Assembly: GCA_003228095.2 (NCBI GenBank)
Contig: QGNM01000003.1
Coordinates: forward strand, 24,266 to 88,265
DNA from: Chloroflexota bacterium
GTDB lineage: Bacteria; Chloroflexota; Dehalococcoidia; Lucifugimonadales; UBA2962
Length of the DNA: 64,000 nucleotides
Reading direction: 5' to 3'
Part shown: one piece after another, positions 1 through 11,632 of the stretch
How the letters are laid out: every line of letters begins with the position of its first letter
How positions within the stretch are numbered: position 1 is the stretch's first letter
Translations under genes and position numbers: made by a program
Notes under the pieces: generated by a model
The model's database searches: none
Told to the model about the DNA's origin: nothing
Seen by the model: the letters and a program-made list of their open reading frames with translations, nothing else

Positions 1-2401
1 CCGCGGTTTTTAGCGCATCAACGGCTACTTCAACATTGCGTCTAGCTTTAACCTTAGCGCTTTTGTCGTCTCCTACAGATAAATTAATCCGTCCGCAACA
101 GGACCAGTTCGGCAGTAGCACTTCATATCCGAGATGTTCCAATAATTTGATGGCTGCATGGCCAATTTCAGGATTATGGTAATTAGTGAAAGTGTCGTTA
201 AATATGGCGATAATGCCTTTGTTAGAAATGGTTTTTTGTGACCGTTTATCCGTTTTTGACTCCACCGACGATTTAAAAGTTTGAGGCGCGTATTTTGGTA
301 GCGACCGTCTACTATCTAGACCGATATTGTCTAATAACATCTTGATAGGGAATGAAGCCATCATCCAGTTAGAAATCGGGTATGTGGCAGAGCCAATAAT
401 GCCTAATTTATCTAAATTCCCAAGTATGATATCTCTGAAACTAGCACCATTTGCTTTACGATAACGTGATAGAAAATCATACTTTAGTTTAGCCATGTCA
501 ACATTTGAGGGGCATTCTGTCTTACAAGCCTTACAGCTTAAGCAGAGATCCATAATTTCCTTCATGCGGTCACTTGTCATAGCATCTGCTGGTAAATTGC
601 CTGTGATGATTGTTCTTAAAGCATTAGCTCTTCCGCGAGTGGAATGTTCTTCATCTCTTGTGGCCATGAAAGAAGGACACATTGTTCCTGAAGTCACTTT
701 CCTGCAGGCTCCTTGTCCATTACATTTTTCAATTGCTGAAGTTATGTTGCCTTCTCTTTGAAACGAAATTTCTGTTTCCGAAATTTGGGGCAATTCTAAC
801 GGAATTGTTCTGAGGTTATTGGTGATTGGTTGCGAGTTAGTTATTTTGCCGGGATTCATAATCCCTTTGGGGTCGAATATATTTTTAACTTGTTCAAATG
901 CGTTTATTATTGTTGTTCCAAACATTTTCTCAAGGAATGGACTACGTACCAATCCATCGCCATGTTCTCCACTAATAGATCCTCCATATTCCAAAACAAG
1001 GGAACTAATTTCATCAGCTATATCTTTTAATTGTTGAATCCCCACTGAATCTTTTAAATTAATTAGAGGTCTTATATGAAGGCAACCCACACTTGCATGT
1101 CCATAATAACCTGCTTTAGTACCGGAGTTTTTTAAGATTTCATCGAACCTTTTTACGAATTGAGGTAATAAATTAGGCTCTACCGCAGTATCCTCTACGA
1201 ATGGAATCGGCTTGGCATCGCCAATCACATTCATCATGAGCCCAAGTCCAGCCCTTCTCACTGCCCACACATTAGCCTGTTCAGCTTCATCTAAAATAAT
1301 TGTAGTGTGATAACTTAGTTTAGATTTAGACATTTTAATTTTGATAGTGTCTAAATGTGATATGACTTCCTGTTCAGAGTTACCAGTAAATTCAACAATT
1401 AACAATGAATTTGGATCACCATTGACAAAGCCCATCAGCTTTCTGTATTCGTTATGTTTTCTCGCTTCTTGGAGAATGATCTCACCTACATGTTCGACCG
1501 CAGCGGGATCCATTTCTAATATTTCTACGGTTGCTTCCATGGATTCGATCAAATCTTTAAAGTGAATGACTGCTAGCCCTTTGTGTTTAGGCTTATCGAC
1601 CAATTTCAACTCGACCTCAGTTATTGTTAACAATGTCCCTTCAGAACCAACCACGAATTTAGCTAGATCGATCTGATTTGAATCTATAAGTTGATCTAAG
1701 TTATATCCTGATACACGCCTCATTATTTTCGGATATCTATTTATGATTTCTTTTCGGTATTCGAGTCCAATTTGCTTTAATTGCGTTGCTATTGAATTAA
1801 CTCGATTGGAATGTCCGTTATCCCTAGCAAAATTGTCTAAGTTAATGTTATTGAGTTGTGCTATTGAGCCGTCTGAAAAAATTCCTTCTATTTGCTCAAC
1901 ATTATCTGAAGTTTTGCCCCATCTTATTGAATGTGCACCGCATGAATTGTTGCCAAGGGCTCCGCCTACATTGCCTCTGTTAGAACTACTAGGATCTGGC
2001 GCAAAAAGTAAATTATGAGGGGATAATATTTGATTCAACTCGTCGAGGATAATTCCTGGTTGAACTATCACTGTTTTTTCCTCTGGATTGAAATCTATGA
2101 TGTTTCGCATATACTTCGAAAAATCTATAATTATAGAGTTTCCGACTGTGGACCCAGCTAAACTTGTGCCTCCGCCTCTTGGCAGAATGGAAACATTGTG
2201 TTTATTTGCCAATTCAACCGTAGCAATTACGTCATCTCTTGACTTAGGTAGCACAACACCTACTGGTAATATTTGATATAAAGATGCGTCTGTACTGTAT
2301 AGATGTCGAGAAAATGAATCGAACTTCACATCCCCATCCACAACCTTTTTAAGGTCATTTGATATTTCGTGGGAATCAGAAGTAGTAGATTTATTTTTCA
2401 A
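1..2401 (-). CDS. FAD-binding oxidase with C-terminal Fe-S domain (GlcD/D-lactate dehydrogenase-like plus GlpC-like), partial at window edge
   Basis: Manual reverse translation from the TTG at 2401: ...NKHNVSILPRGGGTSLAGSTVGNSIIIDFSKYMRN (FAD_binding_4), ...RGNVGGALGNNSCGAHSIRWGKT. Downstream DLCLSCKACKTECP (4Fe-4S) and PNWSCCGR (CCG domain). Open at position 1. Confidence 0.85.
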   Translation of the reverse strand, partial: MKNKSTTSDSHEISNDLKKVVDGDVKFDSFSRHLYSTDASLYQILPVGVVLPKSRDDVIATVELANKHNVSILPRGGGTSLAGSTVGNSIIIDFSKYMRNIIDFNPEEKTVIVQPGIILDELNQILSPHNLLFAPDPSSSNRGNVGGALGNNSCGAHSIRWGKTSDNVEQIEGIFSDGSIAQLNNINLDNFARDNGHSNRVNSIATQLKQIGLEYRKEIINRYPKIMRRVSGYNLDQLIDSNQIDLAKFVVGSEGTLLTITEVELKLVDKPKHKGLAVIHFKDLIESMEATVEILEMDPAAVEHVGEIILQEARKHNEYRKLMGFVNGDPNSLLIVEFTGNSEQEVISHLDTIKIKMSKSKLSYHTTIILDEAEQANVWAVRRAGLGLMMNVIGDAKPIPFVEDTAVEPNLLPQFVKRFDEILKNSGTKAGYYGHASVGCLHIRPLINLKDSVGIQQLKDIADEISSLVLEYGGSISGEHGDGLVRSPFLEKMFGTTIINAFEQVKNIFDPKGIMNPGKITNSQPITNNLRTIPLELPQISETEISFQREGNITSAIEKCNGQGACRKVTSGTMCPSFMATRDEEHSTRGRANALRTIITGNLPADAMTSDRMKEIMDLCLSCKACKTECPSNVDMAKLKYDFLSRYRKANGASFRDIILGNLDKLGIIGSATYPISNWMMASFPIKMLLDNIGLDSRRSLPKYAPQTFKSSVESKTDKRSQKTISNKGIIAIFNDTFTNYHNPEIGHAAIKLLEHLGYEVLLPNWSCCGRINLSVGDDKSAKVKARRNVEVAVDALKTA

Positions 2402-2475
2402 TTACTGATCAAGGAATTCCTTGTGTTTTGTTAATAAAAAGTTTGAATACTTAATATGCAACATATTGGTAACGA

Positions 2476-3291
2476 TTAAGCAGAAACCTTCACGATTAAA
2501 AATGATTGCTTGCCTAGTGGAGTGTTAACTTCTATTTGCTGCCCAGCCACTCTCTTCATTACTGCTTTACCTACCGGAGACACATTTGAAATTTTATTTT
2601 GTAGAGGGTTTGATTCAGAAACACTCACTACTGTGTAACCTTGTTCTTTACCTGACACAAGATCTTTCAGAGTCACTTTAGCACCGATACCAACTCTAGC
2701 GTCTTTTTTGCGTTTCTTAGGGTCAATAACTACAGCATTTCGTAATTGTAATTCTATGTTAGTAATCCTTGACTCAATATGGGCTTGTTGTTCCCTAGCT
2801 GCTTCTAATGGAGCATTTTCTTTAACGTCTTTATCCTGTGCTGCTTTATGTATGTCTTCGGATATTCGAGGCCGTTCGAGTTTTAGGGTTTCAAGTTCAG
2901 AGTTAAGTTGTTTGTGGCCATCAGGAGTTAATTCAATAATTTCTTGAGACCCGTCTGAAGGTTTGTTGTTTCTAACTCGATTTTTTTTAATGCGTACATG
3001 CTGGGCCAAATTCACCTGAAGATGTCCGCTTTTTCTCATGTAAGAAAGAAATCCTCTAATAACTTGAAGTTTTTCGGCTGCTTGTGGCACAGCTCCGCCA
3101 TCAGTGATTCTTTCAGAATAACTACCAACTTCAGCTGGATCAATTTCTTTTAAAACTCTATCTGACCCATAGTATTGAACAAACCTACCGAGTTCTGTCT
3201 CGGTATGAGGTCCGTCTGTCTTAGTTCTGGGGTTATTAAGATACTTACTTATAGCTTCAATTACGGTTAAGGTCTCAAGTTGCTCTAACAT
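2476..3291 (-). CDS. GreA/GreB-type transcription elongation factor with N-terminal integrase-like SAM (core-binding) domain
   Basis: C-terminal half matches GreA (ELTPDGHKQLNSELETLKLERPRISEDIHKAAQDKDVKENAPLEAAREQQAHIESRI...SPVGKAVMKRVAGQQIEV). The N-terminal ~105 aa resemble a phage-integrase SAM-like N domain. Confidence 0.85.
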   Translation of the reverse strand: MLEQLETLTVIEAISKYLNNPRTKTDGPHTETELGRFVQYYGSDRVLKEIDPAEVGSYSERITDGGAVPQAAEKLQVIRGFLSYMRKSGHLQVNLAQHVRIKKNRVRNNKPSDGSQEIIELTPDGHKQLNSELETLKLERPRISEDIHKAAQDKDVKENAPLEAAREQQAHIESRITNIELQLRNAVVIDPKKRKKDARVGIGAKVTLKDLVSGKEQGYTVVSVSESNPLQNKISNVSPVGKAVMKRVAGQQIEVNTPLGKQSFLIVKVSA

Positions 3292-3379
3292 AATGTTTCT
3301 CCCTAAGAATGCTTCTCCCTAAGAGTGAATTGGGAACTATTAAATCTTATTGGTGCATTGAATCGGTGTCAATGCGTGT

Positions 3380-5239
3380 CTAAGGCTTAGTGGGATCTAA
3401 TAGGTCCATACTGCCCCAATTCTTACCAATTTTCAATTCAACTTTTAGAGGTACGTCAAATGGAATAGCATTGGTCATATTTTCTATAATTATGGACTTT
3501 AATAAATTTAATTCTTCTAAATTAGATTCGAATATTAATTCGTCATGTACCTGTAGTATCATTTTTGATGAAATATTATTTCTGTTAATTTGATCTTGAA
3601 TTTTAATCATTGATATTTTTATCGTATCCGCAGCTGTGCCTTGGATTGGCATGTTTATAGCAGCTCTTTCTGCAGCCTGGCGAGAAATTCTGTTGTTTGA
3701 GTTAATCTCGGGGAGATACCTTCTCCTTCCCTTTAACGATTCTACATAACCTTTTTGTTGGCAGAAATTGATCGTTTCATCTATATAATCTTTAATTCCA
3801 GGATAATTGTTAAAAAAGATAGAGATAAATTCCTTCCCTTGATCAGGAGATAAGTCTGTTTGTTGGGCGATTCCGAATGGTGTTAATCCATATAGAACAC
3901 CGAAATTTAACACTTTTGCTACTCTCCTCATATCGGAGGTAACTCTAGAAACAGGGATGCCATATACTAAGGAAGATGTTGATGCATGGATATCCTCATC
4001 ATTATTAAAAGCGTTTATTAAGTTCAAATCTTGAGATAAATGCGCAAGAATTCTTAATTCGATTTGAGAATAATCAGCTGATATTAGAATTGAATATGGA
4101 TGATCTTTCGTAATGAATGCTTTTCTAACTTGCCTGCCTAACTCAGTTCGAACTGGGATGTTTTGAACATTCGGATCGTTGCTTGATACCCGGCCTGTCG
4201 AAGATCCGGTTTGACGATAACTTGTATGAACTCTACCAGTTTGCCGGTTTATAAGTTGTGGTAAAACATCAACATAAGTAGATTTTAATTTTGCGAGTTC
4301 TCTAAACTGCAAGATATTATCTATTGCTTCATAAGCCCTTGGGTCGGTATTATCTCCGTTTCCTGCAGCTAAGGTCTGTTTAATAGAATCTAATGAAGAA
4401 GCATCTGTAGAGAATCCTGTTGCCGTTTTCTTAACTGGTTTAAGCTTGAGTTCTGAAAATAAAATTTCAGATAATTGCTTTGAAGAACTAACATTAAATT
4501 CATGACCAATTAAATCATACAGAATCTTTTGTATGCTAATGATTCTGTGATTTAAATCTAAAGACATTTTTTTTAGTAATTTCAGGTCAATTGAAACCCC
4601 ATCTGATTGCATTTTTACAATCACATCTACTAATGGCATTTCAATATTGTTAAATGATTCGAGTAAGGATTCTTCTTTTAAACTACGTAATAGTTCATTG
4701 TGGAGTCTAAAGGTGAAGTCGGCATCTGCAGTAGCATATTCAGCGACTTTTAAGATTGGGGCTTGGTCAATAGTAATTTTCTTCTTCCCACTACCTATTA
4801 ATTCTTCAATAGGTGTCATTTGATGTCCGAATAAGTCAAAAACTAAGTTTTTCAACCCTACCGAACGTTTTCCGACCAAATGTGCTGCCAGCATGGTGTC
4901 GAAAAACAGATTACTTACCTGGACATCATATTTACGAAGAACAGTTAAGTCATAGCTAGCATTATGTGCAATTTTGGGTATTTTACTTAGGAATACTGGT
5001 CGAAGCTTATCTAAAACTGTATCTATTGGAATTTGATTGATCAACGTGGGTTGCCCGTCCATATTAAGAGCCAGTTTCTGTACGTGTCCTATAGGAATAT
5101 ACCAACCGCTACCAATTTTATTAGAAAAGGATATGCCAACAAGTTGAGCCTTCATTGGGTCTATAGATGACGTTTCTGTGTCAAATGCAAATGAATCAGA
5201 GGAATTTAAATCAACAATCATTGAATCTAAACCAGACAC
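3380..5239 (-). CDS. polA: DNA polymerase I, 3'-5' exonuclease plus polymerase domains (separate ORF from the 5'-3' exonuclease)
   Basis: FAFDTETSSIDPMKAQLVGISFS (exo), STGRVSSNDPNVQNIPVRTELGRQVRKAF, ADYSQIELRILAHLS, QVHDELIFE. Confidence 0.92.
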   Translation of the reverse strand: MSGLDSMIVDLNSSDSFAFDTETSSIDPMKAQLVGISFSNKIGSGWYIPIGHVQKLALNMDGQPTLINQIPIDTVLDKLRPVFLSKIPKIAHNASYDLTVLRKYDVQVSNLFFDTMLAAHLVGKRSVGLKNLVFDLFGHQMTPIEELIGSGKKKITIDQAPILKVAEYATADADFTFRLHNELLRSLKEESLLESFNNIEMPLVDVIVKMQSDGVSIDLKLLKKMSLDLNHRIISIQKILYDLIGHEFNVSSSKQLSEILFSELKLKPVKKTATGFSTDASSLDSIKQTLAAGNGDNTDPRAYEAIDNILQFRELAKLKSTYVDVLPQLINRQTGRVHTSYRQTGSSTGRVSSNDPNVQNIPVRTELGRQVRKAFITKDHPYSILISADYSQIELRILAHLSQDLNLINAFNNDEDIHASTSSLVYGIPVSRVTSDMRRVAKVLNFGVLYGLTPFGIAQQTDLSPDQGKEFISIFFNNYPGIKDYIDETINFCQQKGYVESLKGRRRYLPEINSNNRISRQAAERAAINMPIQGTAADTIKISMIKIQDQINRNNISSKMILQVHDELIFESNLEELNLLKSIIIENMTNAIPFDVPLKVELKIGKNWGSMDLLDPTKP

Positions 5240-5247
5240 TTCACTAA

Positions 5248-6177
5248 CTATTTCATAGTTAAGAGAATTTGGGTGTTCACTGACTTGAATTTTTTCATCT
5301 GATTGTTTTGGGGTAATCTTTTAACTATAGAGTTAAAGTTTAAAGATCTAAGAAATTGAATTAGTTCATCGTTATCATATTGGGGAAATTCAGCTGACTC
5401 GAGATTAAGATGCACTGGTACATCTCTTCGTATCGTGGCTAGATCTTTACTTTGAAATGCGGTTGTTTTGTTTTGCAGCAACAAATTTTGAATTCTTTCT
5501 GGAGTTACCTCATTGATGTTTTCATAAATCCCCTCAATGGTTGAATATTGTTTAAGCAATTTTAATGCTGTCTTTATTCCTATTCCGGGCACGCCAGGAA
5601 TATTGTCTGATGCATCCCCCTGTAAACCTTTTATGTCTGGAACAATTTCAGGTTTTAGTCCATCATATCTTTTGGATACTTCTTCTATGTCATATGTTTT
5701 TCTGTTGAAGGCTGTGGATATATAAACCTTAGTGTTTTTTGATACCAACTGTAGAGTGTCTGAATCAACAGTAACAATGAGCGAGTCCATTCCAAAGCGT
5801 TCAGATTGACTACTTAACGTTCCAAGTACATCATCTGCTTCATAGCCTTTTGAATCATAAATAGGAATGTTGAAAACATGCATCAGTTTTTTTATTAAGT
5901 CGATTTGTTTGGGCAGATCTTCAGGTGTTGGAGGTCTATTCGCTTTGTATTGATCAAACAACTCATGCCTAAACGTAGGTTCGCGTCTATCAAAAGCAAT
6001 TGCGCAGTGACTCGGCTCAAAGTCAGAAATTATACGTAGAAAACTATTTATAAATCCATAAACCGCACCAATTGGTTCACCGGTAGATGGGAGGTTCATA
6101 GGCATCTTTATTGCATGGTAAGCCACGAATACAAGAGCATGGCCGTCAATTAATAATATTAAGGGGCGCTTTGCCAT
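5248..6177 (-). CDS. 5'-3' exonuclease domain of DNA polymerase I (separate ORF)
   Basis: LILLIDGHALVFVAYHAI, AIAFDRREPTFRHELFDQYKANR, GYEADDVLGTLS, DIKGLQGDASDNIPGVPGIGIKTALKLL. Confidence 0.9.
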   Translation of the reverse strand: MAKRPLILLIDGHALVFVAYHAIKMPMNLPSTGEPIGAVYGFINSFLRIISDFEPSHCAIAFDRREPTFRHELFDQYKANRPPTPEDLPKQIDLIKKLMHVFNIPIYDSKGYEADDVLGTLSSQSERFGMDSLIVTVDSDTLQLVSKNTKVYISTAFNRKTYDIEEVSKRYDGLKPEIVPDIKGLQGDASDNIPGVPGIGIKTALKLLKQYSTIEGIYENINEVTPERIQNLLLQNKTTAFQSKDLATIRRDVPVHLNLESAEFPQYDNDELIQFLRSLNFNSIVKRLPQNNQMKKFKSVNTQILLTMK

Positions 6178-6265
6178 TTATATCTTTTGCTCGATTTAAT
6201 TATGGTTTCATTAAAGTCATGATAATCCTAACAGTAATAGAACTAATGTGCAGATAAATTAAAAA

Positions 6266-7687
6266 TCAAATAGTAATTAATTCTTGGGCAACCTTGAGGA
6301 GAGAGTCTACTTCTTCTTGTGAACGACCTTCAGCGTATGTTCTTAATAGTGGTTCTGTTCCAGAAAATCTGATCAGCATCCATGAACCATTTTTGAGTTT
6401 AAATTTAAAGCCATCAGCTTTATTGATATCGTGCCATTCAGAGCCCATTAGTCGAATGTCTAATCTCTCAATTTTTTGAAGAATTTTTTCTCTGTCGGGA
6501 TTTTTAAACTTGATATCAATTCTTTTGTAATAATGAGGTCCAACTATGCTGAATAACCAATCTATTAATTCTCTAACGCTTTTACCAGTTTTAACCATCA
6601 TGTCCAGCATTATTAATCCGCATAATATTCCATCTCTGTCTGGCATGTGTCCCTCTATTGTAAATCCACCACTTTCCTCTCCTGCCACCAAGGCGTTATG
6701 ATGCTTGATTAGTGGGGCAATATGTTTAAAGCCGACTTTTGTTTCAATCACTGGCACGTCATATATTTTGCCCAGTCGATCAATCATACTGGTTTGAGTT
6801 AGCGATCGGATTATCGGTCCTCTTTTTTTTAGGACTTCTAATTGGTACAAACAAATTAGAGCAAATGTTTCTAATGGAGTAACAAATTCACCGTTTTCAT
6901 CCAGGATCCCAACTCTATCGGCGTCTCCGTCATTAGCAATGCCAATATCATAGTGATTATGTTTAACTGTTTCACTTAGTAACTCTAAATTTTTTCCTAC
7001 TGGCTCTGGCTGTTCAATTCCAGGAAAATCATGATCCTTGATTGAATGGATCTGTTTTACTTCGGTGCGTTTCCCAGAAAATAGTTCAGAAAAGTACCCA
7101 ATTCCTGATCCATACATTGGGTCATGAGCGATTTTAATTCCGGCAGATCCGATCTCATCTATATTCAGTAACTGGTTTAGGTGGTTTAAGTATGGTGATT
7201 TAAGATCAATTGTCTTAACTAGACCAGAAGTCACCGCATCCTCAAGAGGAAACTTTTTTATACTTGGTTCTTGTTCTAAACGTCGTATATGTGTTTCTAA
7301 TTGCTGCACTATTTTTGGGGAAGCACTACTGCCATCAGACATTTTCAATTTATAACCATTATATTTTGATGGATTGTGGCTAGCCGTGATTACTATTCCA
7401 GCAGCGGCAGAATCAGACCACACGGCGTGACTGACAACGGGAGTAGGGACAGGTCCGTTATTTAGCAACACATGTATATTATTTCCTGCAAAAACTTCGG
7501 CGACTGATTTTGCGAACACATCTGATTTTAGTCGTGTATCATACCCAATAATAACCGGTGAGATATCGGTTGGATTTTCAGTTTTTATTAAATCTGCAGT
7601 TGCTTGAGCACATATTTGGACATTACTTAAGTTAAAGTCCTCATCTATTAGGGCTCTCCATCCTTCAGTGCCAAATTTTATGTTCAT
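6266..7687 (-). CDS. Phosphoglucomutase/phosphomannomutase family protein
   Basis: FGTEGWRALIDEDF, GIVITASHNPSKYNGYKLK, DGDADRVGILDENG, RFSGTEPLLRTYAEG. Confidence 0.92.
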   Translation of the reverse strand: MNIKFGTEGWRALIDEDFNLSNVQICAQATADLIKTENPTDISPVIIGYDTRLKSDVFAKSVAEVFAGNNIHVLLNNGPVPTPVVSHAVWSDSAAAGIVITASHNPSKYNGYKLKMSDGSSASPKIVQQLETHIRRLEQEPSIKKFPLEDAVTSGLVKTIDLKSPYLNHLNQLLNIDEIGSAGIKIAHDPMYGSGIGYFSELFSGKRTEVKQIHSIKDHDFPGIEQPEPVGKNLELLSETVKHNHYDIGIANDGDADRVGILDENGEFVTPLETFALICLYQLEVLKKRGPIIRSLTQTSMIDRLGKIYDVPVIETKVGFKHIAPLIKHHNALVAGEESGGFTIEGHMPDRDGILCGLIMLDMMVKTGKSVRELIDWLFSIVGPHYYKRIDIKFKNPDREKILQKIERLDIRLMGSEWHDINKADGFKFKLKNGSWMLIRFSGTEPLLRTYAEGRSQEEVDSLLKVAQELITI

Positions 7688-7719
7688 GCTATAGGTCCGC
7701 TACGAGAAAAATTCGATAT

Positions 7720-8934
7720 TTAGTTACCAAATAGCTCTTTTTTTATTATTGCTGCTTTGTCTGTCACTTCCCATGGTAAATTTAGATCATCTCTTCCAAA
7801 GTGCCCGAATGCAGCTGTTTGTTTGTATATTGGTCTGCGCAAATTTAAATCTTTTATTATGGCTCCCGGTCTTAAATCAAAATGTTTATCAACAATGCCA
7901 ACAATTTTTTCATCATCAATGTGATTGGTTCCAAAAGTTTCGATTGCAATTGATATTGGCTTTGCAACTCCTATTGCATAAGAAACTTGAATTTCTAAGC
8001 GATCCGCAACACCGGCTGACACTAAGTTTTTTGCCACATATCGTGCTGCATAATGTGCTGATCGATCAACTTTAGTTGGATCTTTACCTGAAAAAGCACC
8101 TCCGCCGTGGCGTGCATGGCCGCCGTAGGTATCCACTAGAATTTTGCGACCAGTTAGGCCTGCATCTCCAACTGGACCGCCAATGACAAATCTGCCGGAC
8201 GGGTTCACAAGGTATTTAGTTTTTTTATCAATAAAATTATGAGGAATAATATTTAATGCAACTTGATCAATTAAGTCTTTTTCAATTGTTGATTGATCTA
8301 CATCTGGGCTATGTTGAGTACTGAGTATTACTGTATCAATCCTTTTAGGAACTCCATATTCGTACTCTACAGTTACTTGAGATTTTCCATCTGGCCTCAA
8401 GTAAGGTAGTGTTCCGTCATTTCTCAAATCAGACATTCTTTTGCACAGTTTGTGGGCAAGAGAAATTCCTAATGGCATAAGCTCCGAAGTTTCAGTGCAA
8501 GCAAACCCTACCATCATTCCTTGATCTCCTGCGCCTAGGCTATCAATGTCTGGCTGTTGATTGTTTTTACCTCGCACTTCGAGTGATTCAGTAACGCCAT
8601 CAGATATATCTCTTGACTGTTCTTTTAATGAAACACTTATGCCACATGATCGATGGTCAAAACCAAAATCCGGATTGTTGTACCCTGCATCCTTAACCGT
8701 TTGCCTAACTATAGTAGGTATATCTACATAATGGCTGGTGGAAATTTCTCCGAAAACAAAAACTAAACCTGTCGTTGTGGCAGTTTCACACGCGACTCTG
8801 GCTTCCGGGTCGTGTCTTAATATGTCATCTAAAATGGCATCAGAGATTTGATCGCACAGTTTGTCTGGATGACCTTCTGTTACCGATTCTGAAGTAAAAA
8901 GATATTTAGATGAGTTCGTTAGGCTGTAAGCCAT
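7720..8934 (-). CDS. metK: S-adenosylmethionine synthetase
   Basis: [69 protein letters not shown]. Confidence 0.97.
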   Translation of the reverse strand: MAYSLTNSSKYLFTSESVTEGHPDKLCDQISDAILDDILRHDPEARVACETATTTGLVFVFGEISTSHYVDIPTIVRQTVKDAGYNNPDFGFDHRSCGISVSLKEQSRDISDGVTESLEVRGKNNQQPDIDSLGAGDQGMMVGFACTETSELMPLGISLAHKLCKRMSDLRNDGTLPYLRPDGKSQVTVEYEYGVPKRIDTVILSTQHSPDVDQSTIEKDLIDQVALNIIPHNFIDKKTKYLVNPSGRFVIGGPVGDAGLTGRKILVDTYGGHARHGGGAFSGKDPTKVDRSAHYAARYVAKNLVSAGVADRLEIQVSYAIGVAKPISIAIETFGTNHIDDEKIVGIVDKHFDLRPGAIIKDLNLRRPIYKQTAAFGHFGRDDLNLPWEVTDKAAIIKKELFGN

Positions 8935-8976
8935 GGTTCCTCCATATTTATTTAATTAAAAACCTGTTTTCAAGGT

Positions 8977-10257
<1,281 letters not shown>

Positions 10258-10305
10258 CTAATATTTGTGTCGTTTGGTTTTTGATTAATGCTAATAAATA
10301 ATTAT

Positions 10306-11280
10306 TTAAGATATTGTGGTTAGGTTTACAAATTCATTGTAACGGTTTTCAATTTGATTATCAGAGACAATCTTCAATTTTTCTATACTGAATCCTTGAA
10401 CTGTAAATGAACCCATGATCGTTCCATAAACTGCAGCTTTTCTTAAGTCTTGTGAAGATAGTTCGGATATATTCTTCCCGATCGATGCAAGGTGCCCCAT
10501 AAATCCTCCAGCAAAGCTATCACCGGCGCCGGTCGGATCTATTACAGGATCCACGGGCAGCGCGGGACATGCAAATAACGAAAAAGAATTCTCTACATCG
10601 ATACTAATCATTAAAAGACCATGCTCGCCTTTTTTAACAATAACAACCCGAGGGCCTAAGTCGATAATTGATTTGGAAGCCTCGATAAGATTCTTCATGC
10701 CAGTCAGTTGCCTTAATTCCGTTTCGTCTAAGAACAATATGTCGGTTTTTGGGATCAGTTTTAATAGATCGTCCTTATTGTTTTCGATCCATAGATTCAT
10801 TGAATCCATAGCTACTATTTTTGGTTTTGATCCTGCTTGTTTTAAAACTTCCATTTGTAGGGCAGGCTGGATATTTGCTAGAAAAAATACGTCAATAGAT
10901 TTATGTTCTGCCCCCAGTTTTGGTTTAAATTCTGCAAAAACATTTAACTGAGTATCAATAGTTTCTCGGTAATTTAAGTTATTTGGGTCATATTTCCCGA
11001 CCCACCTGAAAGTAGCACCGCTTTTTATTTGTAGCCCAGACAAGTCAATATTTCTGGACTCGAAGAATTCTATGTGGGTACGATCAAAATCTTCTCCTAC
11101 CACTGCTACAACTGTTGGGGTAGCGAAATAGCTTGCTGCTATAGCAAAATACGATGCAGAACCACCCAACGCATCTACTCTTTTCCCGGCATGAGTTTCA
11201 ACTGAGTCGTAGGCTACTGACCCAACGACTAATATCTTGTTGTTTGTGTTTAACATTGAATGATTTAAATTACTTTGCAC
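10306..11280 (-). CDS. PfkB/ribokinase-family carbohydrate or nucleoside kinase
   Basis: ILVVGSVAYDSVETHAGKRVDALGGSASYFAIAASYF; C-terminal DPTGAGDSFAGGFMGHLA. Confidence 0.85.
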   Translation of the reverse strand: MQSNLNHSMLNTNNKILVVGSVAYDSVETHAGKRVDALGGSASYFAIAASYFATPTVVAVVGEDFDRTHIEFFESRNIDLSGLQIKSGATFRWVGKYDPNNLNYRETIDTQLNVFAEFKPKLGAEHKSIDVFFLANIQPALQMEVLKQAGSKPKIVAMDSMNLWIENNKDDLLKLIPKTDILFLDETELRQLTGMKNLIEASKSIIDLGPRVVIVKKGEHGLLMISIDVENSFSLFACPALPVDPVIDPTGAGDSFAGGFMGHLASIGKNISELSSQDLRKAAVYGTIMGSFTVQGFSIEKLKIVSDNQIENRYNEFVNLTTIS

Positions 11281-11620
11281 CCTTTGAACTCGGGTGTCCT
11301 GCGTTTATCCATGATCCGGTGCCCGCTTCTATGTTATAAAGGTTATCTGAACTTAACCCCATAGCGGCAGCCATTTCGCATGCAAGTCCACTGCGAACGC
11401 CGACCTCGCATATAAATAGAAGTTTTTTTGAATCTGAGAGTTCATCAAACCTGGATAATATATCATCAACAGGAATTGATAATGCGTTTGCAACATGACC
11501 TGCAACGTATTCGTCTGGTCTTCTTACATCTATCACGACAGTATCTTCCCGTTGATACATCTCAAGAGCTTCCTCTAAATCTATTCTATAATAGGGTTCG
11601 CCTACTTCCATTCTTGACAT
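11270..11620 (-). CDS. Rhodanese-like domain protein
   Basis: VVIDVRRPDEYVAGHVANALSIPVDDI, LLFICEVGVRSGLACEMAAAMG (active-site Cys loop). Overlaps the start of the PfkB gene. Confidence 0.85.
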   Translation of the reverse strand: MSRMEVGEPYYRIDLEEALEMYQREDTVVIDVRRPDEYVAGHVANALSIPVDDILSRFDELSDSKKLLFICEVGVRSGLACEMAAAMGLSSDNLYNIEAGTGSWINAGHPSSKGAK

Positions 11621-11632
11621 AAACTTCTCCTG

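Noticed and set aside
1-2400. Several short plus-strand ORFs (495..761, 819..1037, 1341..1565, 1743..2018, 2088..2276)
   Set aside because: All lie antisense to the continuous FAD/Fe-S oxidoreductase on the minus strand.
5288-5298. Programmed -1 ribosomal frameshift at ATG AAA AAA TTC in polA
   Set aside because: The heptamer would be G_AAA_AAA, which pairs poorly after slipping in the P site; a 1-nt deletion in CCCCAAAA explains the linker better. Not called as PRF.
7749-8075. 108-aa plus-strand ORF antisense to metK
   Set aside because: Mirror frame of a conserved gene; Leu/Gln-rich spurious translation.
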